In this document: positions 48,796-60,827 of the stretch, piece after piece
How the letters are laid out: every line of letters begins with the position of its first letter
Numbering within the stretch: the stretch's first letter is position 1
From: Paracentrotus lividus
Lineage: Eukaryota; Echinodermata; Echinoidea; Camarodonta; Echinidae
Direction: 5' to 3'
Assembly (NCBI GenBank): GCA_940671915.1
Contig: CALNVZ010002974.1
Location: 45,788,793-45,852,792, forward strand
DNA length: 64,000 nucleotides
Notes under the pieces: model-generated
What the model saw: only the letters and a program-made list of their open reading frames with translations
The model's database searches: none
What the model was told of the DNA's origin: nothing
Program-made: the position numbers and the translations under genes

Positions 48796-49393
48796 TGATA
48801 TATGGAACTTCACAATAGAAAGGTCTAGAGATTCGGTCTCGGACGGGGAAAGAAAACACTCCCTAAACGAGCGATAAACGGGTCATTTTCTACTGGTCAT
48901 TAGCTCATTATGACGTAATAACTTGCTGGGGTAAAGTACGTCGACTTTTAGTTACCTAATAAGACCAAGGAGCTCCTTTATCACATTAAAACACTTTGCG
49001 TGTGACGACAACTTTCCTACACAAGATGGTGGCGGGGTGCCATCATTTTAATTGATGATATAACGTTATCATAATCAAGTATCTAATCTACAACGTTTTA
49101 TGCCAACCCCCGGTGCGGCGTTTAACAGTGTGAGAAATTTATTTACAGCTAGTTAAGATAATTTGGAAAGAAAAACAGTGTATTCTTAAAATCAATAATC
49201 ATCGTTGATTATCCTTTTATTTTATTTTTTGCTTTTTTTCTTTTATCTATGATTACATGAATTGTGTTGCTTTTTCCTGTCATCTAATACACACTTCTTG
49301 GCAAGTTTGTTATTTTCGTGTATTGAGAATAACATGTTCTCTTTTATAGCACTGTATAAAGTTCTTTAATCAAACTTGTTGAGTGTCAAGCCG

Positions 49394-49431
49394 TTTTTTT
49401 TTTTTTTTTTTTTTTTTTTTTTGGGGGGGGG
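49394..49431 (+). repeat. T29 followed by G9
   Basis: A run of 29 T passes directly into 9 G, like the T-to-G junctions at 7.8 and 63.4 kb. Confidence 0.95.
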
Positions 49432-49688
49432 ATGGTGAGAGTGATTTGTTGGGTTAATCACTTCATAATTCGTATATGCCATTTTGATATTCATTTTCAA
49501 AAGAAACGACAGTCGCCACCAATAATTATGTTGCAGATACCAGGAAGTCTAATGACACCAGCAATGATCACTCTGGTGATTCAGAATGAAAAAAAAAACA
49601 AACAAACAAAACAAAACAAAACAAAACTAGGCGACCGACTATGTCAAGAAGATGAAAGCTGGAGTAGGAGGGAAGGGGCAATTCTTAC

Positions 49689-49821
49689 CTCCATTTGTGG
49701 TAGGATTATTCCTGGGCTTAGCTCCAAGGAAGGCCAGATTCACGTTTGCTTTCCTGCCATCGATGATTGGATTGGCTTCTTTCGTCGCTGCTTCGGCTTC
49801 TCTCTGATCTGACATGGTTAC
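49689..49821 (-). CDS. RBM24/RBM38-like protein, exon with C-terminal half of RRM
   Basis: This is the second RRM exon of the same minus-strand gene. It translates as [16 protein letters not shown] followed by [20 protein letters not shown] and RNNPTTNG. The [20 protein letters not shown] block is the hallmark end of the RBM24/RBM38/SUP-12 RRM. The spacing from VTM to PIIDG equals that of the vertebrate proteins. The acceptor is CTTCTTTTTGATAG|GTAACC and the donor is GGAG|GTAAGA. The exon is 133 nt, starts in phase 0 and ends in phase 1, so it joins the 60671-60827 exon exactly at GYGF|VTM. No frameshift or stop interrupts it. The segment before PIIDG ([13 protein letters not shown] against roughly ADRAAAERACKDP in vertebrates) is diverged, which suggests a fast-evolving ortholog or a lineage-specific paralog. 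The intron between the two exons is about 10.8 kb. Confidence 0.92.
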
Positions 49822-51649
49822 CTATCAAAAAGAAGATCAAAATAAATGAGAAAAGTAAAATTAAAGTGTTACATTGCTTTAAACGGAGAGACACTATTTT
49901 ATTCGCAGTGAGAGGGTTGTAACTTGTGTATTATCAGATTATAAAACGCCATCATCAATGTTAATGTGGCATGAAGTTAATATTGGAGTTAGCACCAAGA
50001 CTTTTCTATCCATTGCCATTTATATTTCGGTAAGAACGTTAGTTGTATCTAAAGATAACGCTCAGGATAAATCGTATGACGGACAAATATGAATGCAGTC
50101 AAAGCATTACAAAGCATTATAAAGAACGCATCTGTGGCTTTCGTGTTGAAGATTGACAATCGAGTCGGAATACATTTTGGTTTGTCTCATTGAAGACACC
50201 ACACCATATGACAAGATGACTCCAGAAAGTTCAACTTTGTTTAACAGGTGTTAGAGGAGTTATGAACGACATTGAACTAATGTTATGATCATGAAACCCA
50301 CGCCCTGCAACCAAAATAGTTATGGAGTTTTTTTAAAGGGTGTAGCTAGTACACTATGCATCTTTGTTTGGAACGAAGGCGTGTACAAATTAATGAAATG
50401 TTGTGCTTTAGGTAATGTGGCGCCATACATGAATGGGTGTGGCACAAGAAACTACCTTGCATATTATTATCATGTACATGTATAGGTCCATTAAAGACGA
50501 CATTCTGTTGAATCAGCAATTAGTATAATGAATGTGCAATGTGCAAATACTATCAAAACTATCATGTCTACGATAATTTGTATGCGTCATCTAATGTTGA
50601 TTGCATAACAATAAGTATAATATACCATTATGTTATATTACTTTGACCTCCTTATCAAAGACGCCCTTTTGGTCATGTTTTATCTTTTTATTTTACATAA
50701 ATTTGGTTCAAATCCTCCCTCCCAAAACCAATAAGGTTGTATGATATTCCACATTTAGCAGCAATATCCTTTTTGCAATTTTTTTTATGTGCATTCCTCA
50801 AAACAATGTGAAAAATTGTGGGATAAGAAACCCCACCAAAATAACATCGGTGCGACATCTCTAAAATCATTGAAACTGACAATGGCCAACTGCTAATGTT
50901 TATAGAATATACAACAGAAAAAAAATAAATATAAAGGAGGAAGGTCCAGCATTACAGCGATCAAAATAAAATGACATTGTTGATCTGTCTGTGCCATCTA
51001 TACAAACAATGAACCTCTAACGTTGAAGTCACCATATGCCCATTCCATCAAAAAACAGTTTGATAATATTTTCCATTATATATTTGAAATGCAGTGTTCT
51101 GGAAGAAATAAACTTATAATTTAGAAGCGCATATTTCCATTTTAAGCGCAAATAAGGGTGAGCGGTGAATGCATTATTTGATATTTACTAATTTAATTAT
51201 AAAGAGAATAGAATACTGGAGACAGAAGAATAAAAATACCAAATGATAAAGAGTAAGGTCGAGATGGATAACATTGATGCCATCGGCAAACTGAGACCCC
51301 AAATCTAATAACTTGTGATAAGGTTCAGAGAGGTGGATGGATATTGTACAGGAGAAAGGTATATGGTAGAAATAATTGAATCCCCCTGCCTTAGGCGCAT
51401 TCCTAGATATATTCATATTTCGGTTGCATTATACCAAATATAACTCTGTAACCAGTACTAACATATTACATGACTAAATATAAATCCATGTATGGTATAT
51501 CCTGCCGTCTGACATTTAAAAAAATAGCTACTACTATTCTGCAATTAATTAGAATGCGTTCCCTTTTAGAAACTGATAATCTACAGACAATTAATTTATC
51601 TAGAACCGTGAATGAGAAACATTTATGTCATCATTATTCCACTTTCTAT

Positions 51650-51760
51650 AAAGCAGGAACCGCGGGTGCTAGGGGGCTGAAGCCCCCACACTTAAAGCTC
51701 AGCCCTTCCATTTTCAAAAAAACACTGTGCGGCCCATGTAAAGGACTGCATTGAGAAAGA
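51650..51760. mobile_element. Possible repeat fragment with GC-rich hairpin
   Basis: It contains ACCGCGGGTGCTAGGGGGCT followed by GAAGCCCCCACAC. GGGGGCTGAAGCCCCC at 51674-51689 is an inverted repeat with a 2-nt loop. Hairpins of this kind are frequent at the ends of dispersed repeats in marine invertebrates. I cannot define the element's ends. Confidence 0.35.
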
Positions 51761-52722
51761 TCTGAAAAGACAAAATTGCACTTTTGAAAAAAATCTATAG
51801 CTATACATGAACAACTCTCTGACTCTACCCATCAAATTTGAAATTTGAACTTCTACTTTAATAATTTTCCATTCACAAAGCATGCATCGAGCTACAATTT
51901 TTGTTTGGAATTATTGTTAACGAGGCAGAATAATTAGCTGCCTAGTGACAGATGCCACTTAATTTATGGTGTAATTTACCTTTCATTAAACCGCCAGGCT
52001 CCAGGTTCAATTTATGGTTAGCTCACCATTGTTATGTTAGTTTTTCATTTTTCCTTTAGATGAAGAGTTCTTGTTTTCTAGTTTCAGACCAAGATGAGGG
52101 AGGAATTGGGGGAGGGGGTAATTATGGAATGAGAATGGAAGAAGCAGGGGATGATTGGAAGACTAATTTTAAAGCAATCATCTTTGGATGCTGGAGGGTT
52201 GGATAATCAATCCAAACGAGCTCCGCTATTTGACTTAAATTGCTAGAAAGATTCCAGGGGAATAATAATAGGTATGCTGATTCATCGTCCCTGTTGGACT
52301 GAGTTAATTCCAGCCAGTAATCAGCCACGGATATGATTGCCAATAACCATACAATTCTTTTGTTTTTCTCTGAATATCCCATTTATGCTTTCAATAATAA
52401 TACCATGCTATCATTTGGATATTGGCCTGTTGAAGTATTTGACTGGATAGCGAACCTCAATGACGAGGGACAGTAACCTCGATTTCAGACTCTTGCTGAT
52501 ATTCTTCATCCCTCTCAATAACTATTAAGGAGTGTTTTTCTTGACACCACAGGCACGTCTTAAATTACTTAACTAAAAAAACTTATCAAATTATTAAGAA
52601 AATCAAAATAATACTTGTCTACTACTTGAAAAATTATTGTCCGATTTACTCAAATGGAGTGCATGCGTTCTGCGTTGAACAAAAATAACTTCGCCCTGAA
52701 AAGAAGTCTAGAAAAGGGGAAC

Positions 52723-52743
52723 GGGGGGGGGGGGGGGGGGGGG
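52723..52743 (+). repeat. G21 homopolymer
   Basis: The longest G run in the window, 21 bases, uninterrupted. Confidence 0.95.
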
Positions 52744-52776
52744 ATTCGGTACTTTTGTCATCTTGCCTAAATTGTA

Positions 52777-53031
52777 ATGGCTGGGATAATTGGCTTAGGA
52801 CAAAACCGAGGCATAGTCATACGTGATGTGAATGATATCATACCGGGCATCGGAATGTTGAGAATTCTCGAATCTGAAGATGAGTTTTTATCATATTTAC
52901 AATTTCTAAAAGTGATCAGCGAGGATGGGCTTTTGTTAACTACGCGTGTGATGTACAGTGCATTAATATGGAGTGTCGATGCTTTCACATCTAAATATGA
53001 ATATGAATTTGATTTTCCAAGCCACCCATAA
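52777..53031 (+). CDS. Unrecognised 84-codon open frame
   Basis: An ATG-initiated frame of 84 codons begins 33 nt after a 21-base G run and ends with TAA. It is rich in acidic and hydrophobic residues (ILESEDEFLSYLQFLKVISE). The opposite strand is also open over the same span. I recognise no domain. No signal peptide, splice signal or poly-A signal frames it. It lies within the long intron of the minus-strand RBM24/38-like gene. A chance frame or an old transposon fragment is as likely as a real gene. Confidence 0.12.
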   Translation: MAGIIGLGQNRGIVIRDVNDIIPGIGMLRILESEDEFLSYLQFLKVISEDGLLLTTRVMYSALIWSVDAFTSKYEYEFDFPSHP

Positions 53032-53680
53032 TACATACCAAGCTCATAATAACTTCCAGGGAAAAAAATGCATTTGCGGCATAACTAGCATGATATGGAG
53101 AGAGAAAATAAACGCAGCAATATGACAAAAGTCCAAGACAAGCAAGGCAACACATAATACTCTCAAAACATAAGGTTTTATCAAGAAGGTTCTGTTCGAA
53201 CGTTGGTTTTTATCAAAAACGACTGGAGGATTACGTCTATTTGCAACGGTCACGTCAGGTAAACACCTCAGAATGTTCATATCCATGATAAATTTATAGA
53301 ATACAAAATCGTAAATCATAATTTCCAAGCATAATCACAAGCCATTTCTGAGTTAATCCAAGCTATTTTGCAAATTTGGCCGGTGCATTTCTGACGAATA
53401 ATTTACCTTAAATTGATTATGAAATTGTTACTCTCAACCATTTTTCATAATTAATTAATGGTAAATTATTTGTTGGTTACACATGGGCACAAGTTGCAAC
53501 ATTGCTTGTACATTATGTGTCGATTCTTATCAAACTGATCTTGATATTATATCTGCAGCTGTAGTGATATCGCTAACATTGGACTCGGAATTACTATGAA
53601 CGCATGCATAATCCGGCGGCTAAATTTAGACTACAAACATGACCAAGATAATATTGGTTAATATAGAAAGTTCACAACAG

Positions 53681-53688
<8 letters not shown>

Positions 53689-53724
<36 letters not shown>
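53689..53724 (+). repeat. (GA)n microsatellite
   Basis: Nearly pure GA. Confidence 0.95.
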
Positions 53725-53727
<3 letters not shown>

Positions 53728-55059
53728 TATATAATCAACATACATATAACATACATTCATATTACCCCTGTGCATGCTGTGTGTGCATGGGTATATATCA
53801 TCTTTCGTCCACTCAGTGATATCATCTGCTTCGTAAAAAAAAAAAATGAATGGACTTCTTATCGTGTAAAGCAAATATTCGGATAAGAACTCTTGTATCT
53901 GAGATAGCACTCAGGATAAATGGTATGACGAAAGAATTAAAGTGGAAAACCATGTAGTAACTAAGTGCACATAGATTGTAATGGTACGATGTTTCTGAGG
54001 AACTCACACAGCTTTTATGGATGAGAATACCACCAGTATTATGTCTACCATTACCATGTAGGCCCAATATACCATTTTTTGCGTGAATGATTTTGGTAAC
54101 ATCCGTAGTATGTTGAAAACAAATATATAACGAATATTATTCGCTCACTTAATTATCTATGTTTTTGGAGGCAGAATACTGTTTAAATACAATGCACATT
54201 GCAATGTCGTTGTAGAGGTCTTATAGGTGACGTATATACGAACATTTTGATCTAGATATCTACAGCAGATGTGAACGTATTCGAAAATGGACCTAATGTG
54301 AACGTCATCGCATCGCACCTAACTTTGAATTTGGTAATCGAACTAGAGGGCAGAGAAGGGGGATCTAAAATGAAAAACATATAAAGGGTAATTATGATAC
54401 CGCTAATATCATAGGTTATACCATTATTCAAGATTGTCTTATCTCGGCTTCAAAGCACATAATAATAGATGTTTTCGATTTAAACTGTATACTGATTTAT
54501 TTGTCTGATGGTTGAATTCATTGTCAAGAACAATAACCAGCGGGGGGGGGGGGGCAGAAAGGAATCTGAACTTCTGCTAGACAGAAGAACAATTAAATTT
54601 TACCATGATAAAATGCCTTTTTTAGAGAGAAGGATGCCACCGTCTCATAAAATCTAATCGCCAGAATTAAATAATCAGCATTAGTGTATGCGTCATCAAA
54701 TGCATGGCTAAATTGTTAAATAAAAAGCCAATAGACAGACACCATTGATATCACAATTATACATTCTATAGTATCTCAAAATGAAGTGAAAAGTAAATGA
54801 TTTTCTCCTTGGGAATGAGATACCCGTGTGATGGGTTTGGGATGGCTGATTGCGCTTTTATTTTGGAGGTGGAATTAATTGGCGTTCGACCAGAGAGAGC
54901 CAGAGCGGATCTGGAATTATTTTGCTAGCATCAATTTCATAAATCGCGATGTAATTGAACCCAGTTGACTATGAAGCTGAGGGAGAGAGAGAAGGAGAGG
55001 AGGAGAGAGAGGATGAGAAGGGCAACAGAGATGAGGAAAGTACGAGTGCCATTCTATCG

Positions 55060-55200
55060 TTGTGTGTAGTGTTGCGCAGTCAACGCAAGAAAGTGTGAGT
55101 GCGCGAGATGAGTTGTGCGTGAGCGTGTGCGTGTGTTCGCTTCTAGTTGTGCGTTCGTGAGGCGTAAGAATGTGTGGCGTTATAAACGCGTGCGAATATT
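55060..55200. repeat. Degenerate GTGC/GTGTGC-rich tract
   Basis: The stretch is dominated by GTGCG, GTGTGCG and GCGTGTG words with unusually many CpG. It looks like a decayed simple repeat; no frame through it is recognisable. Confidence 0.5.
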
Positions 55201-55833
55201 GTGTATCATGTCTCTAGACTAATGTTACAGTCTATTTATAACTCTAAGAAATTGATTTTCTAAAATGATGTGGGATTACAAAATTTCCTCTTTTGCAAAC
55301 TCATGATAACCATAATAACACTGTGGAATTTAGGTGGGTTTCTCTCTCTCCCTCTCTCTATCTCTATTTGCATTCAAGTCCTTCTTAACGCATTCTGTCT
55401 CTGATAAATGAAAATATAACCAACTTTTAGCCCTTTACCTCCCTATATGATGTTATTATATCCGGATCCAACAATGATATTGTCGAAAGAAATATAAAGC
55501 AACATAATATCACCCTGATACTATTGGCGCTCACTTCCATCAATTATTCATCTAGAGTCTCCTTGATAAAGACTAGCGACCGTCCGCTGCGAGTTGTTCC
55601 ATTTAACCTGAGTACAGTACATAGCATTCATTCTGGGCTAACAACAGCCCCTCCGATACCATTTATGGCCATGCCAGGGTGTCACTCAGGGGTGAACCCA
55701 GCCGGACCCACAGGGGTGCTGGACTCTGGTGATAGCCGCTGAGCTGATATGACATAGCGATAGCCAAGCAAAACAGCGACCAGGGAATTGCAACCAAATA
55801 TTGGATTGAAACAAAGGAATTATCCGTGAAAGG

Positions 55834-56845
55834 ACAAATACACTGTTGCTCATAAAGGTTTGATATTTTTTGTGTGATCCAGCCACATCTTTTTGCTCCG
55901 GCTTAAATTTCTTGAAATTATTTGTCCCTCCCATCACTTTTCTGGGCCCTGGCTATACGTTGAACGCTCTCCAACCTATTCCCGAGGAATGAAAATAAAA
56001 AAAGAGTTTGCCAACCCCCAGAACGCCCATTTTGCCATTTTTGTTTCATTTTGGGGCCCCTTTTTGTTTACCCGGCTGACCAAGGCCCCCTCCGTCATAA
56101 AACTCTCGAAAAGCGTCTGAAACATAGATTTGTTATCGTTCTTTATGATAAATCAAGGTTTAAGATTACAGGCGTTAGTGTCTTGTCTAGGGGAGGGGTT
56201 GAAGGAAAAAGTGAAATCGGTAAAAAATGGCAATATTTTATCCAACCTTTATGGTCAAAACAAAGGAAATGAAAAACAACTATGAACCCTTAATTATTGT
56301 CATTTTCCCCAAAATCTTGTTTTAGCCTTAATGACAAGGTTGTAAACGGTAACTATTGTCTATTTTTCATTATGATATATGTTTGGCTGAGATTATACAA
56401 TACATTTTTGAGAAGATAGAAATTTCTATGTTGTAAAAATGAATGAATTTAATTTTCAACCCGAATCGAAGTAATCATTTTCCCTTCCCCTAGACAATAA
56501 ATCTAAGTCTGTGATTACAAACTTGGATTTAACTCAAAGAACAATAAAAACGCTATACATCAGACGCATTTGGTGAGGGTTGGATCATGGGGGCCTTACT
56601 CAGCAGGGTAAACAAAAAGGGGCCCCTGAATGAGAAAAAAATGTCAAAAATGGGCGTTCTGGGGGTTGCCAAACTTTTGTTTTATTTTCATTCACCGGGA
56701 ATAGTTTGGGGGTGTCCAAGGTATAGCCAGGGTCCAGAAAAGTGAAAGTAGGGACAAACAATTTCAAGAAATCTAAGCCGGAGCAAATAGAGGTCGCTGG
56801 ATCACACAAAACAATATCCAACCTTTATGAGCAACAGTGTATTTA
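55834..56845. mobile_element. Foldback element, about 1.0 kb, with long inverted arms
   Basis: The left arm (about 55834-56215) is the diverged inverse of the right arm (about 56443-56845). Matched words run from the ends inward: ACACTGTTGCTCATAAAGGT; GTGTGATCCAGC; TTGCTCCGGCTTA; CAACCCCCAGAACGCCCATT; GGGGCCCCTTTTTGTTTACC; and TTGTCTAGGGGA. Arm identity looks high but with scattered substitutions and small indels. The short middle (about 56215-56443) has no recognisable gene. Open frames of 73-75 codons inside it are repeat artefacts. The design is that of foldback elements (sea urchin TU-like elements are known); the family is not identified. Confidence 0.88.
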
Positions 56846-57663
56846 TTTGTGCTGAGGAGAAAGGTGAAAAACTTGACAGTAACCTCGATGGGTTTAACAT
56901 AATTTTCCATTAGTACTCCGTGCAGCTCATATCTTTATTTCAAGTTGAGTTATATTTTTCGTAAAAATAAGATTAAATAATATCGATTATATTAGTCTCT
57001 TCTAAAAAACTCTAACCCTAAAAAGAACAATATGGCCATTAGGCCTATATCAATTTGTTGCGTGTTAAATCTTTGTGAAAATTCAAATTTGATGGTGAGC
57101 TTACATTTTACGTAATCATTCTGGAATGATTAATTATTCCTTGCAACATCATGAAAAGGAAAAAATATTTTGTTCGATACAATGCATCTCCCCATCCCTT
57201 TTCCACCCTTCCTGTCTCCCTGTCACCCTTTCACTTTCCGTCGCACTAGCGACAAATTTAGTTGAACATGTTTTGTTTTATTCTCGTTAGTGTATCTATA
57301 TTTGGTTGTAGACCAAACATGAAGGAAAGAACACCCTTTTTTTCAATTCACACACCAATTTTCATATTCTGCATATGAGTAAACTTTAAAATCTTGAGCT
57401 CAATTGGGCAGGGTGTAAAAGTCGAAGTACACTGTTTAAATAATTCATTTTATTACCAGACATTTGGTCATTTTTCTGTCTTTCTTTCTTTTTTCCATGA
57501 AAGGAGGTGAGACCAACGGGTGCATGAAAAGGAACATTTCCAATGCATGATAACGACAAAGTAATCCTACGATCAGTGATATACCATTGGTTTTGGGCAT
57601 GACCTCTAGAGCCACATGGGGAGTAGGTTTCTATCGCACTCTTCTCCTTCCACCCCTCTCTTC

Positions 57664-57666
57664 CAC

Positions 57667-57714
<48 letters not shown>

Positions 57715-57718
57715 TTCA
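57664..57718 (+). repeat. (CT)n microsatellite
   Basis: Nearly pure CT with CTTT interruptions. Confidence 0.95.
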
Positions 57719-58925
57719 CAATCGTCTGCCACGGTTTCGCGGTGTATAATCATATTTCAAAAAATCATAAATATAATCATGAAGAGAATCTAATCCTCTT
57801 TCAATTATTTGTGATCATGAAAGCCTATAATATTATACTCTTAACAGACACTATTAATGTGATTTACTTTTAGTCGTCATATTTCTCCACACTTTGGGGG
57901 GTTTCCCCGTTGCTCTATTCCCCTTCCCCCTCTCTCTGTCTATATTTATGTCTTTGACATCAAACTTACGAAATATACATTCTTCTCGTTTTCTCTTTCC
58001 TCATCTATAATTCCCACCTCATTAATAATTGCTGCTTGTGTATTTTGCCCATTTAACCCTATTCATAATGACCTCTTTAATAATTAATTTCTTGCTTCGA
58101 CGTTACGACATTGACTTCTCGTCGTCATAAACCATTCATTATAATATCGACCCTTTAATCTTCTATTGAACGCCAACCTCTCCCGTCATGTTTCTCTGAG
58201 GTCCCTTGCGGCTTTCCATAATGTTTGTTCACTCCACCGTGAATGAGTTCACCATTGTCTAGGCGGCCAGGTAGACTCTATCATCATTCATATGGCACGC
58301 GTAATGGAACCCGATGAATAGAGAGATATATCATAAAATTACTATCATAATCGACCGCAAAAGCAAACGTCATGGGAAAATATAAAGAGATATACGTCAG
58401 AAAGAGATAGAGTAGAGAGAGAGATAGAGAGAGAGAGAGACCATTATATCCAGGGGCCTAAAAAAGGCGCGATTCGAACTTGTTTTCATATAGGTTCTGG
58501 CAAACTTACGATTAGGCCTATGAGTCATGTGACCCTAAACGTTTAACTTTACGATTATGTCTTACTATTCAAATCCAGATTTAATCTATACTACAACATG
58601 TACTAGGATATAGTACTGTACTTGAATTTATGTGAAATTAAGAAATCTTAAGACAAGTCAATGTGTAGTGCTCGGTATTGGTGCATCAAAAATATTGTCT
58701 ACCTATCCTGGCAATTATCTTCAGTTTTCGTTCGCCGAATATTATGCTAATTAAAACCCAGTATCTTTTACGTAATACATCTTACCATATACAGAACAAA
58801 ATTTGTATGCTAATTAAAAAATATATATCTAACTGTATATAACGAATATAAAATTACGTCAAGATGTCAAGGTTGGTATTAAGCAAATGCTGAAAGTTTG
58901 AGGTTTGTCATTTATGGTATAACCT

Positions 58926-59062
58926 GGGGGGCGTTTCATGAAAGGACTTGTCGGACGTTTTATCCGACAAACTGTTATAAGCTACTGAAATGCTTGGATC
59001 TGATTGGCTGAGAGCAAATTTGTCGAATAAAATGTCCGACAAGTCCTTTGACGAAGCACCCC
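58926..59062. mobile_element. MITE family Y, copy 2 (137 bp)
   Basis: Same family and same orientation as the 48.7-kb copy, nearly identical on the left and in the centre (GTTATAAGCTACTGAAATGC, CTGATTGGCTGAGAGCAAAT). The right end has decayed to GACGAAGCACCCC, so the terminal repeats are no longer perfect. It sits in the intron between the two RRM exons. Confidence 0.92.
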
Positions 59063-60670
59063 AGATTTACCGTGCATAATGATACATTATAACAATTTAA
59101 AATATTATCCTCGAAAAAAAGCAACTCTATATGTGAATAGCGATAGCCAAAAGATTCGACGGAATAGCTTTATCTAGTCTGGACCAAAATGCACCTTGTA
59201 CGTCAATAAATTTACTACTATTGGGAATAACAGGAATCATCTCGTTTACTCGTCTTATCACGAGTACACAACACTGAACCTATCTATATTTCAGTTTATT
59301 TGGGAAATGTGTTTGTTTCCATGTTTTAAGATCCGGCTTTCTCATTTTAATAGGCCATCGTGATACACAATGATAGGTGGAGTTGAGTGTTTAAACTTGA
59401 AATCAAATTTAAATATAATGTTCACTACTATGTTTTCCTCCACTCTGTAGAGCAAATATATCTCATAATGGCCCCTGATCAAATAAGCCATCGACCACGT
59501 TCAATCAGAACTAGTCATTTTGTCTTTTTCGCCATGTCATTTTACTGGTAATTTTTGTTCTATTCATCACAAATTTCCCGGGATATTAGAAAATTGGTAT
59601 AACAAAGCCGCCCTTTGAGCCACATTGCAATGTATTCCTAGTGACGTTGGTGGCCCTTTAATGGTAGGGCAACAATTGTTACAACCGACCTGCTGGAGTA
59701 CCTCGCAGTCGGTCTATGGTTCATGCATGTATGCACTGGCACACAACACACTCAAACCTCCCCTTCAATGCTCTAAACGTGCAATATATCGGCCTCAAAA
59801 TCTCGGTGATTTAGCATTTTTCAGCGATCTATTCAATTATAACACTACCTATTAACTGTCGGAAGAGTACATAAAATCAGGGGTAGCCGGGCAAAGTCGT
59901 GGTATAAGGATAAGTCCAGGAACATTTTGTTAAGTATTTACCATAGTTGATGTACTGATAAGAGGTCCACAATAGTGGCAGCTGCTACGTAGTGCGTGAA
60001 TACAGTATAAACCATCTTATGTCAAGTGCGAAATGTAGAACTAAAGGTAACTCTTACTACAAAACATCACTTTGTAGTATAATATGGGTGTATTAGCTGT
60101 GATTTGATCAACGGGAATTCGTATTTATTTTAACAATTGGGATTGGCACGTAGTTCATTATAGTTGTGAACTATATATTTGGCAAATACGGATCAAGTCT
60201 GATGACCAGCTTATCAATAAATCTACTAAAATTTGAATATTGCCCAGAGTTTATGGTGTTTTTCTAATCTAGTAATTTCTCGAACAATCTTACATATGAA
60301 ATCCCTGTTTATTTTTGAAATGTTGCTTGCTATAATATTTTATAGCGTATGACTAATAAAGTAAGTTTTGAGAGCCTAATCTTTATTTTATTATTATGTA
60401 CTGATATAGAAAACATTAAACAATAACACTGTATGTTTACAGTTGAGTATCGTACACAGGTATTAGAAGAATAAAACTCTGGGATTATTATGTGGTGAGA
60501 TTGTGTGATACTATCGAAACTTTATTTCACTTATTTTCAAGAATTAAACAGGATGCCATTCTGTCTTAAAAATCTATATAATTATGGTTGATAATGATGA
60601 TCGTGGATGTCTGAAGGGCGCCTGACAATTTTTACTCCAGAAAATTGTAAATGAAATATTTTGGACTTAC

Positions 60671-60827
60671 AAATCCATATCCTTGCTCTTTCCTGATGTT
60701 GCTATCTGTGATGACAACTGCTTCCTCGATGGTTCCATAGATGTCAAAATGATCTCGTAGGGATTTATCTGTTGTATGGTAGGGTAAACCTCCAAAAAGA
60801 TCTTGGTAAAAGTGGTATCCTCTTGCC
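60671..60827 (-). CDS. RBM24/RBM38-like protein, exon with N-terminal half of RRM (frameshifted)
   Basis: This exon encodes the first half of an RNA-recognition motif of the RBM24/RBM38 (SEB4, SUP-12) family. These proteins bind GU-rich RNA and control splicing and mRNA stability, notably in muscle. In one frame I read DTTFTKIF, the usual start of this family's RRM. In the next frame I read [20 protein letters not shown], then [21 protein letters not shown]. The family normally has [13 protein letters not shown] here. One base is missing in the T5 run at 60794-60798, so the two parts are out of frame. The 3' end is ATTT|GTAAGT, after a complete codon. The 5' end is set by a CAG acceptor at 60828-60830, with other CAGs just upstream, so the start is uncertain by about 20 nt. 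No in-frame ATG is present, so an upstream exon is needed. RNP1 reads KEQGYGFV where the family has K-S-R-GYGFV. Family assignment is secure. Whether the gene is functional is not. Confidence 0.88.

Larger units (their letters stand above)
49822..60670 (-). other. Intron between the two RRM exons of the RBM24/38-like gene
   Basis: Bounded by the GTAAGT donor at 60670 and the TTTTGATAG acceptor at 49822. It carries the G21 run, a GA tract, the 1-kb foldback element and one family Y MITE. A 72-codon plus-strand frame at 55524-55742 (ending PAGPTGVLDSGDSR) is not recognisable. No other minus-strand exon with both good splice sites was found. Confidence 0.7.

Noticed and set aside
55686..56821. 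Frames of 72-83 codons on both strands near 55.7-56.8 kb
   Set aside because: Most lie in the arms of the foldback element and recur in inverted form, so they are repeat artefacts.
58462..58535. A second tRNA-like B box (GTTCGAATC) followed by TTTTTT on the minus strand
   Set aside because: The T-stem does not pair and there is no A box; the T run is probably coincidental.
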